The notes under the pieces were generated by a model that was given only the letters and a program-made list of their open reading frames with translations, had not been told where the DNA came from and searched no databases. 42,979 nucleotides of DNA from UBA940 sp964464465. GTDB lineage: Bacteria; Bacteroidota; Bacteroidia; Bacteroidales; Rikenellaceae. The stretch covers positions 1 through 42,979 of the forward strand of contig CAYXGF010000006.1 in NCBI GenBank assembly GCA_964464465.1. Reading direction: 5' to 3'. Positions 42,526 through 42,979 of the stretch are shown one piece after another (position 1 is the first letter of the stretch; every line of letters starts with the position of its first letter). Made by a program: the position numbers and the translations under genes.

Positions 42526-42979
42526 ATGGAAGAAAACAAGACTTCTAAGGTTTCCAACGAGAACTTCGACTGGAACGCATTTGAGAACGACCTCGACCTG
42601 TACAACGAGTCGAAAGAGGCCATTACCGAAAAGTACGACCAGACACTGTCGAAAGTGCAGGTCGGCGAAGTAGTGGAAGGTACCGTGATAGGTATCAACA
42701 AACGCGAGGTGGTGGTAAATATCGGCTACAAGTCGGAAGGTATCATTCCCGCGACCGAGTTCCGTTACAACCCCGATTTGACCATCGGCGAGAAAGTCGA
42801 GGTGTTCGTTGAGAGCGCCGAGAACAAAAAAGGCCAGTTGGCGCTTTCGCACAAGAAAGCCCGTCAGCTCAAAAGCTGGGACAGAGTCAACCAGGCTATG
42901 GATAACAACGAAATCATCAAGGGCTACATCAAGTGCCGCACCAAGGGCGGTATGATTGTGGACGTGTTCGGTATCGAGG
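42526..42979 (+). CDS. rpsA: 30S ribosomal protein S1 (3'-truncated)
   Basis: S1 binds mRNA leaders and helps load them on the 30S subunit; this matters in Bacteroidota, where many mRNAs have weak Shine-Dalgarno sites. The window ends after 151 codons. The N-terminus (MEENKTSKVSNENFDWNAFE) is acidic, then the first S1 repeat (about residues 49-120: VQVGEVVEGTVIGINKREV, VNIGYKSEGIIPATEF) is complete. The second repeat begins at IIKGYIKCRTKGGMIVDVFG and is cut off. ATG 42526 is set by this similarity. No strong ribosome site is seen; GAAAAAAC precedes the start, as is usual in this phylum. Confidence 0.95.
   Translation, partial: MEENKTSKVSNENFDWNAFENDLDLYNESKEAITEKYDQTLSKVQVGEVVEGTVIGINKREVVVNIGYKSEGIIPATEFRYNPDLTIGEKVEVFVESAENKKGQLALSHKKARQLKSWDRVNQAMDNNEIIKGYIKCRTKGGMIVDVFGIE

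Noticed and set aside
1..42979. tRNA, rRNA, CRISPR, insertion sequence, prophage, toxin-antitoxin or defence genes
   Set aside because: I scanned the gene-free stretches and the protein set by eye and saw none. The XRE regulator alone, without a partner gene, is not enough to call a toxin-antitoxin or phage module.

Overview
The window looks like a chromosomal stretch of a member of the Bacteroidota, probably Bacteroidales and possibly close to Alistipes/Rikenellaceae. The evidence is the repeated Bacteroidota promoter pattern (TTTG, 19-20 nt, TAnnTTTG) upstream of many genes, the frequent lack of strong Shine-Dalgarno sites, and the families present: a succinyl/acetyl-ornithine type arg cluster, one-piece GcvP, lepB with a long periplasmic insertion, a TGS-uridine kinase fusion and a DUF4434 protein. 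Genus placement is inference. A 10-base N run shows that this is a draft or metagenomic assembly. Both window ends cut genes: argG at the left, rpsA at the right.

Region 1 (2-5700, + strand) is an arginine cluster, argG(partial)-argC-argD-argB, followed by the metabolite-repair enzyme nnr. A strong hairpin sits between argG and argC. Region 2 (5701-9084) has a small single-gene unit with its own promoter and terminator, a class 3 aldehyde dehydrogenase, and on the other strand a metal ABC transporter pair (binding lipoprotein plus ATPase) with no permease beside it. Region 3 (about 9085-10528) is an AT-rich island with one XRE-type regulator, a perfect Bacteroidota promoter for it, and many TTACAT/ATGTAA palindromes. 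It is the least ordinary part of the window and may also encode a short RNA.

Region 4 (10529-16689, - strand) is housekeeping: dnaA, then bcp-recA-relA/spoT-hypothetical-HIT, ending in a clear terminator. Region 5 is pgm on the + strand, convergent on a long - strand series (18727-38636). That series covers an O-methyltransferase, M16 protease, uvrA, pyrBI, an IMPACT protein, lepB, dapB, gltX, a SIMPL protein, ychF, miaB, a YitT-like membrane protein, slyD, gcvP and a nucleoside kinase. Several of these are tightly spaced or overlap, but internal promoters split the series into several transcription units.

Region 6 (38714-42979) has a lipoprotein 5'-nucleotidase followed 20 bases later by a Tat-exported DUF4434 TIM-barrel protein, then a divergent cation diffusion facilitator, a structured intergenic region, and the start of rpsA with a promoter. 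I saw no rRNA, tRNA, insertion sequence, prophage, CRISPR array or defence system. The best leads are the regulator/palindrome island at 9.9-10.5 kb, the structured intergenic region upstream of rpsA, and the assembly gap in miaB, which can be closed in frame by eye.
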